Below, one piece after another: positions 28,401 to 36,399 of a DNA stretch of 64,000 nucleotides. The notes beneath the pieces were generated by a model. The model was not told where the DNA came from. It searched no databases and saw only the letters and a list, made by a program, of their open reading frames with translations. Origin of the DNA: CAYYYP01 sp964475985 (lineage in GTDB: Bacteria > Bdellovibrionota > UBA1018 > CAYHWW01); assembly GCA_964475985.1 (NCBI GenBank), contig CAYYYP010000005.1:1-64000 (forward strand), in the 5' to 3' direction. Positions within the stretch are counted from its first letter, which is position 1; each line of letters opens with the position of its first letter. The position numbers were made by a program, and so were the translations under genes.

Positions 28401-28727
28401 GGCGGAATTTGGGCTGACTACAGTTGGGGAAGATTTTGGGGATGGGATCCAAAGGAAACTTGGGCCCTGATTGCGCTCTTGCTTTATGTGGCCGTACTGC
28501 ATGGCCGATGGGCTGGTTGGCTTAAACCCTTTGGCTTGATCCTAGGTACGGTTTGCTGCTTTTTAGGCGTGCTTATGGCTTGGTACGGCGTCAATTTTGT
28601 TCTGGGCGTAGGCCTTCATTCCTATGGTTTTGCGACCGGAGGCCTTGAATACGTTGCCGCTTTCATCATTGTGCAAATGCTTTTTGTGGCATTGGTGGGC
28701 GTCAAACGGCATCTAAAAAAGGGGTAA
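25446..28727 (+). CDS. ccsBA: fused ResB-CcsA cytochrome c synthase (CcsBA)
   Basis: About 1093 residues from the ATG at 25446. The N-terminal half is ResB/CcsB-like: three early membrane segments, a large periplasmic region, and a fourth segment (YFGSILLVLGIVVMFF). The C-terminal half is CcsA, with PPVTNMYESTVWVPWG and the tryptophan-rich haem motif WGRFWGWDPKETW (about 993-1006), plus several membrane helices with histidines. It carries haem to the periplasmic side and attaches it to apocytochromes c (system II). The fusion is known from epsilonproteobacteria and Bacteroidetes. A second signal-like helix (LATFLLLFSFLSSAALCG) marks the joint. Confidence 0.92.
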   Translation: MATDASQSSILLQNINRLLWRGYRFGGSLKLAVVVIVGLAATLSFATVYESLHGTKEVQAMVYNTPWFIALLTLLGINISFSAAQRFPWKKRLLGFVMAHLGILMLLYGGALTRLYGLDGTLALEPGETSNLLTIDDPQIEIWDKNKKGFVLKDSLSLKSNRAPLELTLKSTDGEHQVKILQILPKAVSSVEFREVKTKSENPPALLLELSSVFMGMNVRQWLRAGDPQWGNVTLGLANLSFVADSKMRPLSASANPHNKMPGPGTRNELQILANPDLSLRYVLRSKNGEKKGSLNASDLSKANPQWIETGWRDIKVRIVTLVPHSELFREYREPSTEELSRQNDWISALKLSFDGDEARFVEYQDSLEWNQYLLRFGPKLVAIPFSLTLEKFEMGKYPGTDRAKTYSSFIKLTEPSPEFRAKLTPEMKESIHITMNEPFVYRALTFYQASYQENEGEGATSILSVGLDPGRRIKYFGSILLVLGIVVMFFQKRGLKFLIPKRIQTKSEFTKTVGGLATFLLLFSFLSSAALCGNVLAQSTAEAPPSYALSLSLDSLNPQQREALDLLSHLPLQNGGRIKPLDSFARDTILFIAEGRRISTVSEWDAKLSPLLLLRDWLLYAQLWSRREFIPVKKDSIKEGLGLLFKKHPYYSPAEILGAGKLQAVMANFGEQQRLGHKLNTLEKDMQRVLEKAQLFHGITSGTLWTVLPGEPAWFSLVEPLAMTSGVGPLLAKAFETLSPEDAKTLAAVQISPLAKNSNGTDATDASMPSLKSLADKLNREVQFNRLRPFQKSWILYGIAFLFLLFGRIFQGGRSNLIKGLGLGAFIAAFAMHTYGFVLRCLLTGHPPVTNMYESTVWVPWGVAIFALGIFVAYRKHPRALMVLLAASLVSMFALILSDNVPAVLDPTIRPLEPVLRSNYWLTIHVLTITLAYAAFALSLGLGNLTLGYYLFKPQENETISVYTEFTYRAVQVGVVLLAAGTILGGIWADYSWGRFWGWDPKETWALIALLLYVAVLHGRWAGWLKPFGLILGTVCCFLGVLMAWYGVNFVLGVGLHSYGFATGGLEYVAAFIIVQMLFVALVGVKRHLKKG

Positions 28728-28731
28728 AAAA

Positions 28732-29661
28732 ATGGGGTCAAATTCAAGCAGGGAAATTATCACTACACGTGTTTTAAATTTTCCGAAGGAAACTGTTTTT
28801 AAGGCGTGGGCCGATCCCGTGCACCTTGCTCACTGGTGGGGACCGGAAGGCTTTAAAAATATTTTTCATGAATTTGATTTTCGTCCGGGCGGCAAATGGC
28901 GTTTCGTCATGCAAGGTCCCGATGGACGTAATTACGACAACGAAAGTGAATTCTTAGAAACTTCGAATGGCGAACGAATTGTATTTAGGCACCTTTCCGA
29001 TCCAAAATTCACGGTGACGGCAAATTTTGAGGAACTTAACGAAAAGCGCTCGAAACTCACCTGGACCATGCTCTTTGATTCAGCCAAAGTTTGCGAAAGT
29101 TTGAAGTCCATCGTGATTCCCGCCAATGAACAGAACATGGTGCGACTTGAGGCCGAGCTTAATAAAATGGCTTCCGGCGCGGTCTTTAGTTTATCGCGCA
29201 AACTGAGTGCCCCACGGGAACTTGTTTTTGATGCCTGCACAAATCCTGATCGTATGCAGCAGTGGTGGGGACCTAAAGGTGTCAACGTCGTCGCATCTAA
29301 GATGGATTTCAGAGCTGGAGGTTCATACCTTTACGGAATGAGCACGCCAGATGGCAAAACCATCTGGGGTAAGTTCGCCTACCGAGAAATTGAAAAGCCT
29401 GCTCGTCTGCTTTTTGTAAACAGTTTTTCGGATGAAAATGGTGGAGTGACTCGGCATCCGTTTGCAGAAAATTGGCCGCTCGAGCTGCTGAGTACATTTA
29501 TGTTTTATAAGCAGGGCGATGAAACGGCATTTACCATTCGGTGGGAACCCTTAAATCCGACGGCTACGGAATTCAAAGCTTTCGCCGATGGCCATGCCTC
29601 CATGCACCAGGGTTGGAGTGGAACTTTGGATGAACTTACTCAGTATTTAAAGAAAGTTTAA
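28732..29661 (+). CDS. tandem AHSA1/SRPBCC domain protein
   Basis: 309 residues made of two copies of the AHSA1-type (START-like) fold. The first copy has VFKAWADPVHLAHWWGPEGF with FRPGGKWRFVM; the second, from about residue 150, has LVFDACTNPDRMQQWWGPKGV (WWG at 178) with FRAGGSYLYGM. Such domains bind hydrophobic ligands or partner proteins, and single-domain relatives are common; the ligand is unknown. The copies have diverged considerably. The gene starts 4 bases after ccsBA, so it shares its transcript. Confidence 0.85.
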   Translation: MGSNSSREIITTRVLNFPKETVFKAWADPVHLAHWWGPEGFKNIFHEFDFRPGGKWRFVMQGPDGRNYDNESEFLETSNGERIVFRHLSDPKFTVTANFEELNEKRSKLTWTMLFDSAKVCESLKSIVIPANEQNMVRLEAELNKMASGAVFSLSRKLSAPRELVFDACTNPDRMQQWWGPKGVNVVASKMDFRAGGSYLYGMSTPDGKTIWGKFAYREIEKPARLLFVNSFSDENGGVTRHPFAENWPLELLSTFMFYKQGDETAFTIRWEPLNPTATEFKAFADGHASMHQGWSGTLDELTQYLKKV

Positions 29662-29787
29662 GGACTAGGCGATTTTTACCTGGCGCTTATCCACACCTAA
29701 ACATCCTCAAGCTGCCTTGACGCATCCGTTACCACGAAGGGAGCAAGCGTTAACTTCACTAACTATTATTTACCGTGAAAACTGCCC

Positions 29788-30378
29788 CTAGAGTCCGAGT
29801 TCTGCCGCAATTTTTTTTCTTACGGATTCCGCCATCCAGTTTTGTGCGCCCGTTGCCCAAACTAGTTTGAGATTAGAACTCACTAAAAGATTCGTGGGCA
29901 GGACTCTGACGCCAAGCTTTTGGCCGGTAATGTTTCCTGGATCAAGAACGTGATAAAAAGGCAACACTCCGACCTGCTGCTCCACCTTGGCCAGAGCCGC
30001 AAGCGGGTTTTCATCAAGGTTAACGGCTATGACCCTAAGCTTAGGAAATTTTCTGGCCAGCTCAATCATGGAGGCAAGTTCGCTTTGGCAAGCCGGGCAC
30101 CAGCTCGCCCAGAAGGTCATAAGCAAGGTTTGACCTGCGAAATCCTTAAGGTGTACCTGCGAGCCCATGGGCTTACCCAGCAAGTCGCGCAACGCAGCAT
30201 TGCTATTGGTGTGACCATTTTCATTGCCGTCCTCAGCTGATTGGCTTCGCAAAACTTGAAATCCAAGGCTTTCATCAAGAATGCTGCCTTCCGGCACCCG
30301 AATTCCGGATGAGCGCCAGACGAGTTGGAATAGAATGAGAGCCAGAATTCCGTAGCTGATTAGACGTCCAATTGACAA
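29788..30378 (-). CDS. TlpA/ResA-like membrane-anchored thioredoxin
   Basis: 196 residues. One N-terminal membrane anchor (RLISYGILALILFQLVW) is followed by a thioredoxin-fold domain with the redox motif WCPAC (93-97) in LLMTFWASWCPACQSE, and a cis-proline segment near VRVLPTNLLV. Such proteins keep apocytochrome cysteines reduced or supply electrons in the periplasm. Its closeness to ccsBA, two genes away, supports a role in cytochrome c maturation, though it is on the other strand. It is head-to-head with bioY. Confidence 0.85.
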   Translation of the reverse strand: MSIGRLISYGILALILFQLVWRSSGIRVPEGSILDESLGFQVLRSQSAEDGNENGHTNSNAALRDLLGKPMGSQVHLKDFAGQTLLMTFWASWCPACQSELASMIELARKFPKLRVIAVNLDENPLAALAKVEQQVGVLPFYHVLDPGNITGQKLGVRVLPTNLLVSSNLKLVWATGAQNWMAESVRKKIAAELGL

Positions 30379-30407
30379 AGAAAACCCCCTCCACTAGCCC
30401 TGTTAGT

Positions 30408-31040
30408 ATGTCTACTTTAACTCAGAATTCAACTCGACCCCAGGGTTCCTTTTCTATGCCCGTAACTTCAACCCAAAGTTTTATTCTCACGACTCTGGCA
30501 GCGACCGGGCTATTGGTCTTAAGCGCCCATTTGAAAGTCGCGATCCCGGGCACTCCTGTACCTTTAACCTTTCAAACTTTGGTGGTGTCCCTTATGGCCT
30601 TCACCATGGGGCCCGTGGCCGCACTCGCGGCACTTTCGCTTTACCTTGCGGGAGGTTTAGTCGGACTTCCATTTTTTGCGCCTGGAGTTTCAGTTTTTGC
30701 CATTGGTATAAACGCCTTCTTAAGGCCCACCTTTGGTTATTTGATTGGCTTCTTCCCCATGGTGCTGGCTTCGTCATATTTAGCGAACCTTTTCAAAAAG
30801 ATCGTTGCCGGCCAAACCTCTTCAACTCAACCTTCTTTATTGAGTTCAGTAGCCCTCCTCTCAACGGCGGCGCTGTTGGGTAGTTTCCTTTGTTTTGCCT
30901 GCGGAGTGATCTGGCTTAAGCTGCTTATGGGCGATTGGCAGATGGCCTTCACTTTGGGCTTTCTGCCCTTTCTGCTGGGAGATGTGGTGAAGTCGGTATT
31001 GGCCGGTCTCATCGCCGCGCCCCTCAGAAGAAATTCTTGA
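30408..31040 (+). CDS. bioY: biotin transporter BioY
   Basis: About 210 residues from the ATG at 30408. The frame is open to a TTG at 30372 that would overlap the divergent thioredoxin gene, and an ATG at 30456 is a further option. BioY is the membrane S component that binds biotin. The family sequence is clear: HLKVAIPGTPVPLTFQTL and AALSLYLAGGLVGLPFFA, with about six hydrophobic segments. No ECF ATPase genes lie nearby, so it may work alone or use shared components elsewhere. Confidence 0.9.
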   Translation: MSTLTQNSTRPQGSFSMPVTSTQSFILTTLAATGLLVLSAHLKVAIPGTPVPLTFQTLVVSLMAFTMGPVAALAALSLYLAGGLVGLPFFAPGVSVFAIGINAFLRPTFGYLIGFFPMVLASSYLANLFKKIVAGQTSSTQPSLLSSVALLSTAALLGSFLCFACGVIWLKLLMGDWQMAFTLGFLPFLLGDVVKSVLAGLIAAPLRRNS

Positions 31041-31103
31041 GTTTTTTACACGTATTCAGTAGTAAAGGTCTGACAAAGTTTTATTTTTAGTGAGAGGACT
31101 TTC

Positions 31104-31388
31104 ATGGCAACCCATAAATCAGCAGTAAAAAGAGCGAAACAAAACGAGAAAAAACGCGAACGTAACTCTGGCCTTCGCGCCACGACCCGTACGGCGCTTA
31201 AAAAGGCCCGTACGTCCGTAGAAGCAGCAAAAACCTCCGATGAAGCAAAACAAGCGCTTCAATTGGGTGAACGTCTTTTGCGTAAAGCTACCTCCAAGGG
31301 TGTAATCCCCGCGGGTCGCGTAAACCGTTTGGTGAGTCGTTTGGCCTCTGCCATCAGCCGCCGTTTTTCCAGCACAGCCGCTAAGTAA
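31104..31388 (+). CDS. rpsT: ribosomal protein S20
   Basis: 94 residues, very basic and helical, beginning ATHKSAVKRAKQNEKKRERN and containing ATSKGVIPAGRVNRLVSRLA, the standard S20 pattern. It binds 16S rRNA in the small subunit. A good ribosome site (GAGAGG) lies just before the ATG. It is convergent with holA, and a long hairpin fills the gap between them. Confidence 0.97.
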   Translation: MATHKSAVKRAKQNEKKRERNSGLRATTRTALKKARTSVEAAKTSDEAKQALQLGERLLRKATSKGVIPAGRVNRLVSRLASAISRRFSSTAAK

Positions 31389-31408
31389 TCTACTTTTAGA
31401 CACTTCAT

Positions 31409-31448
31409 TTTTTGTCGAGTCTTTGAGAGATCAAAGGCTCGACAAAAA
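31409..31448. repeat. 17-bp hairpin between rpsT and holA
   Basis: The left arm TTTTTGTCGAGTCTTTG pairs with CAAAGGCTCGACAAAAA around a six-base loop, with one T-G pair. The right arm encodes the last residues of HolA, and the HolA stop codon begins in the loop. It is too long to be chance. Runs of T lie on the 5' side of the stem and A on the 3' side, so it is not a textbook intrinsic terminator in either direction. It probably blocks or ends transcripts from both convergent genes or protects their 3' ends. Confidence 0.75.
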
Positions 31449-32375
31449 GTAGTCTACACTTCTGGGGGCTGGTTCCCCTGAGGATTTCAACCTTTCATCC
31501 AATAACAAAAGGTTTCTTAGAATTTTCTGCTTTTGATTTGGGGCAGTTTCAGAGCTTCGATTTTTCAAAGACCATAACAGAGCCCCCACAAAACCCAAGG
31601 CCTGTTCTTGGCTTTCAATCAAACGGGCCGATAAAATAAGTGCTCTAACTTTTTTATTTTCAAGTACCGCCCGGCAAAGATCAAAAATGGAAGTTTGCGC
31701 TCCGTTGAAAACGACGGAAACCAAAGCATCCTTCGTTGCTACTAAAGAAGGGCTTAGAAAAAGCTCCAATTTTTGGAGCTCCATCACAACCTGACTCAGG
31801 GTTTCAAACTCAAAACTTGAAAACCATTCCAGTAAGCTTGGTTCAAATTCCAAGGATGTTTGCGAAACCAAATATCTAATCCACCTACTGCGCTCAAAAT
31901 CCTTCGGTGACGTACAGTCCCAGAGCGCGTTGGCTTTTTTCAGCATTTGCGAAAGTTTTCGGCGCTGATCCAATACCGCTGATTCAAAAATAAATATCGC
32001 AGGTTCCTGCGCGATTTCTTCAGAACTTAATCGGCTCAAGGTGTTGATACGTTTCGTAAGATCCGTCAAAAAACCTTGGGACTCCCCCAGCACCAAGGAA
32101 TTCCTGATAAAGACTAACTTAGGCCCTGCTGAATTCCTGGCAGAAAAAAGGTCCACGCAAGCGACCTCATCCAAAATTTCTACCCAAGTTTTTTCCTTGG
32201 CATCGAAAGTATTTAACGCGGTCAGGGAGGCATTTTTTTCAATTCCATGAAGTTTTAAAATCTGCTCTAAAAGTTCATTTCGACGGACCGATTCGTTGCC
32301 AAAAAGCCCGTAAACCAGGGTTTTGGTAAGCTTAGCGCGCTGAGGGTCCGGATGCTCCGTCTTTGCTGCCTTCAA
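31431..32375 (-). CDS. holA: DNA polymerase III delta subunit
   Basis: 314 residues with the expected sequence for the clamp-loader delta subunit, although divergent: VYGLFGNESVRRNELLEQIL near the start and the characteristic KLVFIRNSLVLGESQG and VVMELQKLELFLSPS segments. Its place next to lptE, the usual partner gene, supports the call. It starts with TTG at 32375, overlapping the lptE stop (TTGA) and preceded by GGAGG. The length is slightly below the 340 or so residues usual for HolA. Confidence 0.82.
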   Translation of the reverse strand: MKAAKTEHPDPQRAKLTKTLVYGLFGNESVRRNELLEQILKLHGIEKNASLTALNTFDAKEKTWVEILDEVACVDLFSARNSAGPKLVFIRNSLVLGESQGFLTDLTKRINTLSRLSSEEIAQEPAIFIFESAVLDQRRKLSQMLKKANALWDCTSPKDFERSRWIRYLVSQTSLEFEPSLLEWFSSFEFETLSQVVMELQKLELFLSPSLVATKDALVSVVFNGAQTSIFDLCRAVLENKKVRALILSARLIESQEQALGFVGALLWSLKNRSSETAPNQKQKILRNLLLLDERLKSSGEPAPRSVDYFLSSL

Positions 32376-33013
32376 AAAGCCTCCATCATGGTGTCGTAGG
32401 AGTCAGCCGCAATGAGCAGGGAAATGTCGTGCAGAGCATTTTGAAACCTGCTCTCGTTAATGAGGACTGAAGTATTTCCTAAATCACCTGCGATATTATT
32501 TCCCGGATAGAGGCGGGACCTAGAAAATCCTTTTCCCCAAAGTACGGCGCCGTCCCGTCGTTTCAGATAAAGCGTTACCCCAGCGGTGGCTTGATACTCA
32601 GATGCCACGATGAAGTTTGAAGGAAGTGGGGCCGTACCGGTCGGCGAGTTTTGATTGAGTTGGGTTGCGCCGGAGACGCTGGTTACACTGCTCTGGGCTA
32701 AGTCAATGCTGCCGGTCAAAACGGCATCCGCATCTTCCACCCGGTCGGTGAGCTGAACCCTGCCCTGCTTTGCGTATTCCTGAAGTAATGCGCTAGTAAA
32801 GGGCACTTCAAGGCCAGCCTTAAGCGTGTTGTTTTTCAAAGGGTAGATATAAAGTTTATTAATTTTTTCCCGTGACCAAATATTTTCGGGCGAACGTAGA
32901 TGGTAACCGCATCCCGTTACGCCACTTAAAAACAAAATTAAAAAACCAAGGGGTAGCGCCCTACGAGAGAGAAATCCTAAGGGCTTTGATAACTTTTTCC
33001 AATTTACGATCAT
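32372..33013 (-). CDS. lptE: LPS assembly lipoprotein LptE
   Basis: About 213 residues from the ATG at 33013. A signal sequence with a lipobox (VTGC) is followed by GYHLRSPE, the start typical of LptE/RlpB, and then KLYIYPLKNNTLKAGLEVPFTSALL. LptE plugs the LptD barrel in the outer membrane for LPS delivery. The frame is open further upstream, but that stretch lies inside the preceding HD-GYP gene in another frame. It overlaps the HD-GYP gene by 53 bases and holA by 4. Confidence 0.88.
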   Translation of the reverse strand: MIVNWKKLSKPLGFLSRRALPLGFLILFLSGVTGCGYHLRSPENIWSREKINKLYIYPLKNNTLKAGLEVPFTSALLQEYAKQGRVQLTDRVEDADAVLTGSIDLAQSSVTSVSGATQLNQNSPTGTAPLPSNFIVASEYQATAGVTLYLKRRDGAVLWGKGFSRSRLYPGNNIAGDLGNTSVLINESRFQNALHDISLLIAADSYDTMMEAF

Positions 33014-34004
33014 CCAAACGAGCCTTATCACGATACTGATTCTCCAACTCCTTGAGAGCTTCAAGGGCTTTCTGCTGTGGGTCCTTGTGGGCCGACTTGG
33101 ACATGAGATTATCAAAAATATTCGTAATGGCTACAATCCTTGCAAGGTCATAAATGGCAAGGCCCTTCATTCCCTTAGGAAAGCCCGTCCCATCCAAAAA
33201 TTCATGGTGCTGTGCCACGATCATAAGCACTTCAGAGGGGATCTCCCGAGCATTTCGGTTCATTCCTTCGAGGAGATCACGCCCAATATTGGGGTGCTCC
33301 AGCCATTCTGGGTCATCTTCCTGAATGAGCCCCTCGGCTTTAACGCTCAAGGCTGTTTTGCCAATGTCGTGCAGGAGACCGCCAATGGCTAAATGTTCCA
33401 AAATAACCTGGCTAGTGTAACCAAGACGCAATCCAACAAAAATGCTCGTAACCGATACATTCACGGCATGATCGATGGCACCTTTACCAAACTTATGAAG
33501 GGAGGCAACATTGTTGATGACAAAAGGCTTATCCAAAAATGCGGTGACCAGCTCTCGCGAGCGCTGAAGGGAGAACTTAATGGCCTCCTGTTTGGCGTGG
33601 GCTTCAAAAAGTGAAAACACACTTTTTCGCAAATCCAACACCGCGCCACGAATCGGCGCTTCCGCTTCAGGAACTTCGGCAGGTCGACTCACTTTCTTTA
33701 CCCCGGCCAAAATTTCTTCAGGCGTTTGTTTTTTCAGGTCTTTGATATCGTTATTCTCAGCCCAAAGGAGAAATTCCAATTTACGTTCTTCGGGAATAAA
33801 TACGGTGCGGACTTGGTTGAATAAAAGTTTATCAAACTCGGCCGGACTCAACTCATCGCCTTGGGACTTATACTTTACTAGTTTATGCCGTAAGCACAGA
33901 AAAAGATCGCCCGGCAGAGGCTGGGACGCAAGGAGTCGCAAAGTTGGCCAGGAAAGCTGACACGAAATCTTTGTTTCTTCAGATTCTTTTTTTTTTGGCA
34001 TCAT
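32961..34004 (-). CDS. HD-GYP-type phosphodiesterase in the pel operon
   Basis: 347 residues. The N-terminal 150 residues have no recognised fold and end in a charged helix (RGAVLDLRKSVFSLFEAHAKQ). An HD-GYP domain follows with H179, HD 212-213 in LLHDIGK, HHE 266-268 and DGTGFP 271-276; the third residue pair differs from the usual GYP by Tyr to Phe. It probably breaks down c-di-GMP, though the variant motif leaves room for altered activity. It starts 13 bases after the pelG-hydrolase gene, with a GGGAG site, so it is part of the pel transcript and could set the c-di-GMP level sensed by PelD. Confidence 0.82.
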   Translation of the reverse strand: MMPKKKESEETKISCQLSWPTLRLLASQPLPGDLFLCLRHKLVKYKSQGDELSPAEFDKLLFNQVRTVFIPEERKLEFLLWAENNDIKDLKKQTPEEILAGVKKVSRPAEVPEAEAPIRGAVLDLRKSVFSLFEAHAKQEAIKFSLQRSRELVTAFLDKPFVINNVASLHKFGKGAIDHAVNVSVTSIFVGLRLGYTSQVILEHLAIGGLLHDIGKTALSVKAEGLIQEDDPEWLEHPNIGRDLLEGMNRNAREIPSEVLMIVAQHHEFLDGTGFPKGMKGLAIYDLARIVAITNIFDNLMSKSAHKDPQQKALEALKELENQYRDKARLDDRKLEKVIKALRISLS

Positions 34005-34017
34005 TCTCCCACCTTCT

Positions 34018-36399
34018 TTAATTTTTAAAAAAACTTCCGTCTAAGGCCCGGCCGGTGACTAACCCTAAAAATCCGTGCTTTTTCAAAGCTTCCAGCGCTT
34101 TTGCAGTTTGTCCTCGCCCCGTTAAATATTCTACGCCTAAAATGAGCTTCCGAGGCAAAGACTGCGATTGCAGTTTTTTGACGCAGGACAGTACCTCTAT
34201 CTGTGGCCGCCAAGGGTTATCCTGCCAGTTTGATCCGAAATAAAATGTTGATTCCAGAGCCAGAAGATCAAAACTTTCTAAAAATTTTTTCTGGACCTCA
34301 AACTCTTTGAAGGCCGCTAGTTCAAGGAAAAGGCAGGGCGCATTCTGAATTGCTAAAAGAGCGGGTTCACTCCCCCAGATGGATTTCATTTTTGCCCGCA
34401 GATCAATCACCAACTCAGCCATTTGGGTTGCGCGCAATGCTTGCTCAGCCTTGGGAAAGCGGCCATAGGCGTCGATCAAATCTAAGTACACACCGTTGAA
34501 TCCTGCATCGTGGATTTTCCGTAAGTAATCATAAAGCACCGCGCGCCACTGCGGATCCCAAAATTTAAGCAGGTGATTTTTTTTAAACCGTTTGTTTTCT
34601 GAAACCAGAAGGCCCCTTTGCTTTATGCCTTGAAAGTACCAGCGATACTCCTCCGCTTCCCCAACGCTGAGGTAGGCTAGACTCCGGTGGGGATCACTCG
34701 GCGCGGTGGCCGAAAGGGTTTTTAGAAGATTTTTATTGGGTTCAAGCAAACTGATATCAAGCACGTAAAGCGTGGTTTGCCGCGCCGGCCGGTTTGAAAG
34801 GCCAGTAGGATCACCTTGAAGCTGATATATCCATTTTTCTATTTTAGGAAGTACGGCAGCTGTGTCTAGGGGACGGGCCGTTACCGGACTTGAAAATAGG
34901 GGCAAGGCAATCAGCGCCCAGATGAAGGAACTTTTTAGACTTCTATTTCGCGAAAAGAATTTATGTTTTGATTTCTTTGCGGAAGCAAGCGGTTGACGCT
35001 GAAAAATTAGAGAGTGCAATCGTCCCAGGACGTTATTTAGGTCCGTTAGGGAAACCGTAAGGCAAACCAGTGCCGCAAAGGCATAACCCATTCCAAAATA
35101 TTTTCCGTAGTTGCCGCCAATGAATTTTAAGGAGAGCAGCGTGCCCCCGAGGTTGAGCAAAAACAATATCAGATAATTTTTAAGCGCCATGAAGGGTAGG
35201 TCGAAATACAAAATGAGTAAGTTTGTAATGAGTGCAAAGGCATGAAACATGCTCCCAAGAAGCCCAAATCGAAATACAATCAAAGTTACGGCCGGCAGTT
35301 TAAAGTACTGGGTGATGGTGGCAGACGCGGAATAAGCTAGGGCCGTGATTAAAATCTGAAATAAGAAGAGCCATTTGAATTCGGTGCGTAAACCCTGCAC
35401 CATACGTTGCCTCGCATCTTCAAGCATCGCCAAGGGTGCCTTTTCATGAATCAAGCCAAAATATTCGCGGTAACGCATGTAAAATTTCACTTCAATCTGC
35501 ACTAGAAATAATGCCATGGCGGGCACGACAAAAAGATATCCTAAAAAAATTCCGGCATCGTAGGAGGTTGACTTAAATAAGCCGTAGGCAACTTTTTCGC
35601 GGGTATGGGAATTGGTCCAAAAAAGAATTTTGTCGCACCACACCCCCAGGGAATAAAAGAAACCCACAGCACTTAAGACCCACCTCGTTTTCCAAAATTC
35701 TAAAAAACTTTCGCTGTGGGCTACCTTCGGTGAAAGGGACGGAGAATGCGGGGATGTTTGGAATTCCAATTGGACTTTGCGAATGAGAATACCGTCGATC
35801 AATAAGTTGCCTAAAATAAAGCTTGTGAGTAGCCAGTTCAGCCCACTTATTCCGAGCTTACCGCCCATCCAGACAGCCGAAATACTTAAGGCAGCACCGG
35901 CGATAAAACCCCAAACGATGGATAAATAATCCTTAAGGGCGCCTAAGAAAATCATGCAAACCCATTGACCCATCAGCACCGCAATGACGATGCCGCATAA
36001 AACTAAGCTCAAACCAGGAATTTTAAGCAAATAAAAAAAGATCAGTCCGAGGGCTAAACCTACTGCCGTCGTTCGCCAAAATACCCGTTTAAAAAAACTC
36101 CCAATGCCTTCAATATTTTTAAAATAAAGGGCGTCGGCAATAAAGCGGGTGATGACCATTTCAACCACGCCAAACAAAACGAGTGAAAAAGCGTAGGAGT
36201 AATTCAGAATTACGCGGAAAACTTCCCCGGATTTAGGTTCAGGAAAACGTTTAGCCAAAGAAGAAATCACGGCAATGGTAAGAATTGCCATGAGCCAAGG
36301 ACCGGAAGAAACTACTACGGAACCTAGGAGGCCTTGAGTCCTTTGAAACCAATTTCCGTGTTTGATGGCCCGGTGGAGGCGAAAGCCTATTCCTGCCAT
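34018..36399 (-). CDS. pelG: PelG transporter fused to glycoside hydrolase domain
   Basis: 793 residues from the ATG at 36399, which begins MAGIGFRLHR like other PelG proteins and has an AAGAGAG site. Residues 1-470 are the PelG flippase-like membrane protein with about twelve helices, carrying the polymer across the inner membrane. Residues 490-506 are a further helix that looks like a signal peptide (SSFIWALIALPLFSSPVTA). Residues 515-793 are a GH114/GH166-type hydrolase like the N-terminal domain of PelA: YLSVGEAEEYRW, GFNGVYLDLID (D640) and ALESTFY (E716). By topology the hydrolase would face the periplasm. I know of no described PelG with this domain. It overlaps pelF by 13 bases. Confidence 0.9.
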   Translation of the reverse strand: MAGIGFRLHRAIKHGNWFQRTQGLLGSVVVSSGPWLMAILTIAVISSLAKRFPEPKSGEVFRVILNYSYAFSLVLFGVVEMVITRFIADALYFKNIEGIGSFFKRVFWRTTAVGLALGLIFFYLLKIPGLSLVLCGIVIAVLMGQWVCMIFLGALKDYLSIVWGFIAGAALSISAVWMGGKLGISGLNWLLTSFILGNLLIDGILIRKVQLEFQTSPHSPSLSPKVAHSESFLEFWKTRWVLSAVGFFYSLGVWCDKILFWTNSHTREKVAYGLFKSTSYDAGIFLGYLFVVPAMALFLVQIEVKFYMRYREYFGLIHEKAPLAMLEDARQRMVQGLRTEFKWLFLFQILITALAYSASATITQYFKLPAVTLIVFRFGLLGSMFHAFALITNLLILYFDLPFMALKNYLILFLLNLGGTLLSLKFIGGNYGKYFGMGYAFAALVCLTVSLTDLNNVLGRLHSLIFQRQPLASAKKSKHKFFSRNRSLKSSFIWALIALPLFSSPVTARPLDTAAVLPKIEKWIYQLQGDPTGLSNRPARQTTLYVLDISLLEPNKNLLKTLSATAPSDPHRSLAYLSVGEAEEYRWYFQGIKQRGLLVSENKRFKKNHLLKFWDPQWRAVLYDYLRKIHDAGFNGVYLDLIDAYGRFPKAEQALRATQMAELVIDLRAKMKSIWGSEPALLAIQNAPCLFLELAAFKEFEVQKKFLESFDLLALESTFYFGSNWQDNPWRPQIEVLSCVKKLQSQSLPRKLILGVEYLTGRGQTAKALEALKKHGFLGLVTGRALDGSFFKN

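Noticed and set aside
34860..34960. Possibility that pelG and the hydrolase are two separate genes
   Set aside because: No stop codon lies between them, and no good start codon with a ribosome site precedes the hydrolase part; a single fused product is the simpler reading.
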